Below, piece by piece: positions 62,016-64,000 of a stretch of 64,000 nucleotides of DNA. Made by a program: the position numbers and the translations under genes. The stretch is taken from assembly GCF_021917145.1 (NCBI RefSeq), contig NC_061061.1, forward strand, positions 16,116,139 through 16,180,138, read 5' to 3'. Within the stretch, counting starts at the first letter, position 1, and each line of letters starts with the position of its first letter. The notes beneath the pieces were generated by a model. The model saw only the letters and a program-made list of their open reading frames with translations. It had not been told where the DNA came from and did no database searches. The stretch comes from Hypomesus transpacificus. Taxonomy: Eukaryota > Chordata > Actinopteri > Osmeriformes > Osmeridae.

Positions 62016-63590
62016 GGCGTTACCAGATTTAGCTTGAGTCCTCTTATCTCTAACAGTATAAAGCTAAATTTGTTTTTATTTTTATTAATTTTTCCTGTGT
62101 TTTCTTAAATCTTCTTTTTAGGAAGTTGGCTCAAATGCCCACGTAGAATCTCTGTGTAAAATAGTTCTAAAAACCGAAGAACTAAAAAGCTTTGTTTTCT
62201 AGCTTCTCCAATCAAAGAATCTAAGTGTGCACAGCTTAACGTGCAGATCTCTTGAAAAATAGAGTCTGACGTAAGATCCCTGTCTATATACAAGACAACT
62301 CTCCAAAAATGGGAGAAATTAGCATTTATATGAATAAATAGATCATATATCAGTTCAAAACAAAATTCTGCGTTGGTTCTCTTTCTTTCAAAAGTCAACT
62401 GGCTGGCTTTGCAGCTTTTTATTGTTGTTTTTTTAATATTTTTTATATTCCTTTTATTAGTAGTATTAGGCTTTACCCGTCTTCTAAACAGGTGAGCTTT
62501 GTTTCTGTATGTGTGTGTTCACAGACGTCGTTCTGACTGTCCAAGTGGATATCTGTTTTTTGACATTCATATAAATTCGTGGCAAAATGTGGTCCTCCTG
62601 GCCAATCACATGGACTATTACTATGATTTTATATTTTCTGTCTCTTTCGAACTTGGTGTGTCGCTAACGCTCATAAGTTGGTTCCTGGCATAGACAAAAA
62701 TACAGGAATAGTTTGGCTTATGTCTTCATCAGTGAGTTTGCTCTGCAATTGTCGTCACTCGACTCGTATGGCTTCTATTGTAGATGTAGTTGCTCGACAG
62801 GCGACCTGTCAGAATGCACCAGAACAACATACCATTAGGAAACAATGCAGAGGAACCAATCGTGCATTACCAGTTGTATTTTAAATATCTTGAAAAAATA
62901 CCAGACATGCCAGGTCATACGTCAACAGGCAGCTATATAATATTTCTTGCATTTTACCGCTCCCATATGGCGTGTAAAACACCAGTTGCTTAGGCTTGCC
63001 AACAACAGAAGCTTGAGCTAATATTAGCTTGATAGCAATCTTAATTATGCTAGCAAAGTTAACAATAGATATGTAGCTAGTAGTCTAGGTAGTGGTATTT
63101 AAGTTAGCAATGAAGATTACATTTAGCTTTTTAGATACAAACCATGTAAGGTGGTGTTATCTTGTACTCTAGTGTACCGACTGGCAAGCTCGTTAAGGAC
63201 GCCATCTAAATCATCCTCGGGCTTTTTCACCATTGCATTAGCCACCACCTGGCTTTGATTGCTAGCTAGCTAGCATAGCTAACCTTAACACATTGAGGCA
63301 AACAAACCTAAATAGATAGCTGGCCAATTACTTTCTTTTGTCAACATAGCTAGCTGACTATAGTCTAACAGTGAACACATTCAGACGCTTTACCAGGGTT
63401 AATCAACACAACAGCAAATAACCAGATATCTTCCCTGAGAAGTTTCAAGTTTTAGTCAGCGTGCTAGCTTAGGGTTAGCTAGCTAGTTAGCGTGGTGACG
63501 TTGGAATCAATAAACTATAGCTAGCTACGTTTTAGACGAAGTTAAATAGACTTATAGTCCAATTCATAACAAAAACATGTTTACCTTTAT
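62016..63590 (-). other. ddx6 first intron and possible alternative 5' exons
   Basis: Lies between the noncoding first exon and the ATG exon of ddx6. Rich in GCTAGC/AGCTAG around 62990-63540. A possible exon with a 36-codon open frame lies on the - strand at about 63130-63263 (see findings). No other gene seen. Confidence 0.45.
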
Positions 63591-63745
63591 GTACATTCAT
63601 TTAAAGTCTTCTCTTTTTTACTTGGTTGGTAAAAGCAGATATTTGTAGTTCGCTTTACTTTGTTTCTCTAGATATTCACCGACTTCTCACTCTTTTGTCT
63701 TCTCTCTCAGAAATTGACAATTCAACATGGCCGCGCGCTCGTTTT
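63591..63745 (-). promoter_or_regulatory. ddx6 promoter and probable noncoding first exon
   Basis: A plausible donor AAG|GTAAAC at 63590/63591 on the - strand ends an untranslated exon. Just upstream is a GC-rich stretch with GCGCGCGGCCATGTTG, resembling a YY1-type CCATNTT element common at TATA-less housekeeping promoters. The exact start site is inferred. Confidence 0.45.
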
Positions 63746-64000
63746 TAGAGGGTTGCCTTGATCGCTCGTTCCTACTGGTTCTTCAGCTGCCTGCACTTGT
63801 GCACGATTCACCCAATCACACAGCCTCGTTCAAATTCAATGAAAATAGGCCAACTCAACTGTGTAGAAAAATATTTATTTCACATCATTAAATGAAAAAC
63901 TCGTGAACATGGTTTTAGACAAAAAGTTATCAAAACTGTTACAAATTCACTTGTCAGGGAATCCATGAACAATACAGATTTAGCTACAGACATGCAGTCC

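Overview
The window is vertebrate nuclear DNA, almost certainly from a teleost fish. It has GT-AG introns, tRNA-headed SINEs with a fish-type 3' tail, a Tc1 element, hAT and Harbinger-like MITEs, CR1/L2- and Rex3/RTE-like LINE pieces, and vertebrate orthologues of Tom40 and DDX6. I could not narrow the species further.

Positions 1-47457 hold a tandem array on the + strand of meprin-like metalloproteases (signal peptide, propeptide, astacin, MAM, MATH). There is the 3' tail of one gene (58-266), two nearly identical genes A (3243-9913) and B (12897-18492), and three more divergent genes C (21065-27942), D (30112-39152) and E (41128-47457). I rebuilt exon chains by hand. All introns kept in the models keep phase, and total coding lengths divide by three: A 689 aa, B 716 aa, D 728 aa, E 790 aa. 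The genes lack the EGF module and cytoplasmic tail of mammalian meprins. Each ends in a Thr/Pro/Ser-rich stalk followed by a short hydrophobic C-terminus that resembles a GPI-anchor signal. The stalk is a fast-changing minisatellite: about 55 units of a 21-bp repeat in C, about 16 in E, a 27-bp unit in D, and short duplicated exons in A/B. C carries a 1-nt deletion in its stalk and has lost its normal last donor. In A/B the C-terminal frame is restored only by a predicted 5-nt micro-exon.

Positions 47458-51540 are intergenic and contain an inverted, promoter-only relic of a meprin-like gene. From 51541 to 54709 lies a Tom40-family gene (8 coding exons, 342 aa) with a GC-rich minisatellite in one intron. 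Convergent to it on the - strand, 57602-62015, is a complete ddx6 gene (11 coding exons, 487 aa), with its noncoding first exon and promoter near 63.6-63.75 kb and its 3' UTR ending near 55.7 kb.

The array appears young and active. A and B differ by a 1399-bp hAT insertion, a 23-bp micro-inversion, an in-frame exon-fusing deletion and a SINE/deletion replacement. An apparently intact Tc1 transposase gene sits in an intron of D. Tom40 (mitochondrial import) and DDX6 (mRNA decay and translational repression) are housekeeping genes with no visible functional link to the proteases.
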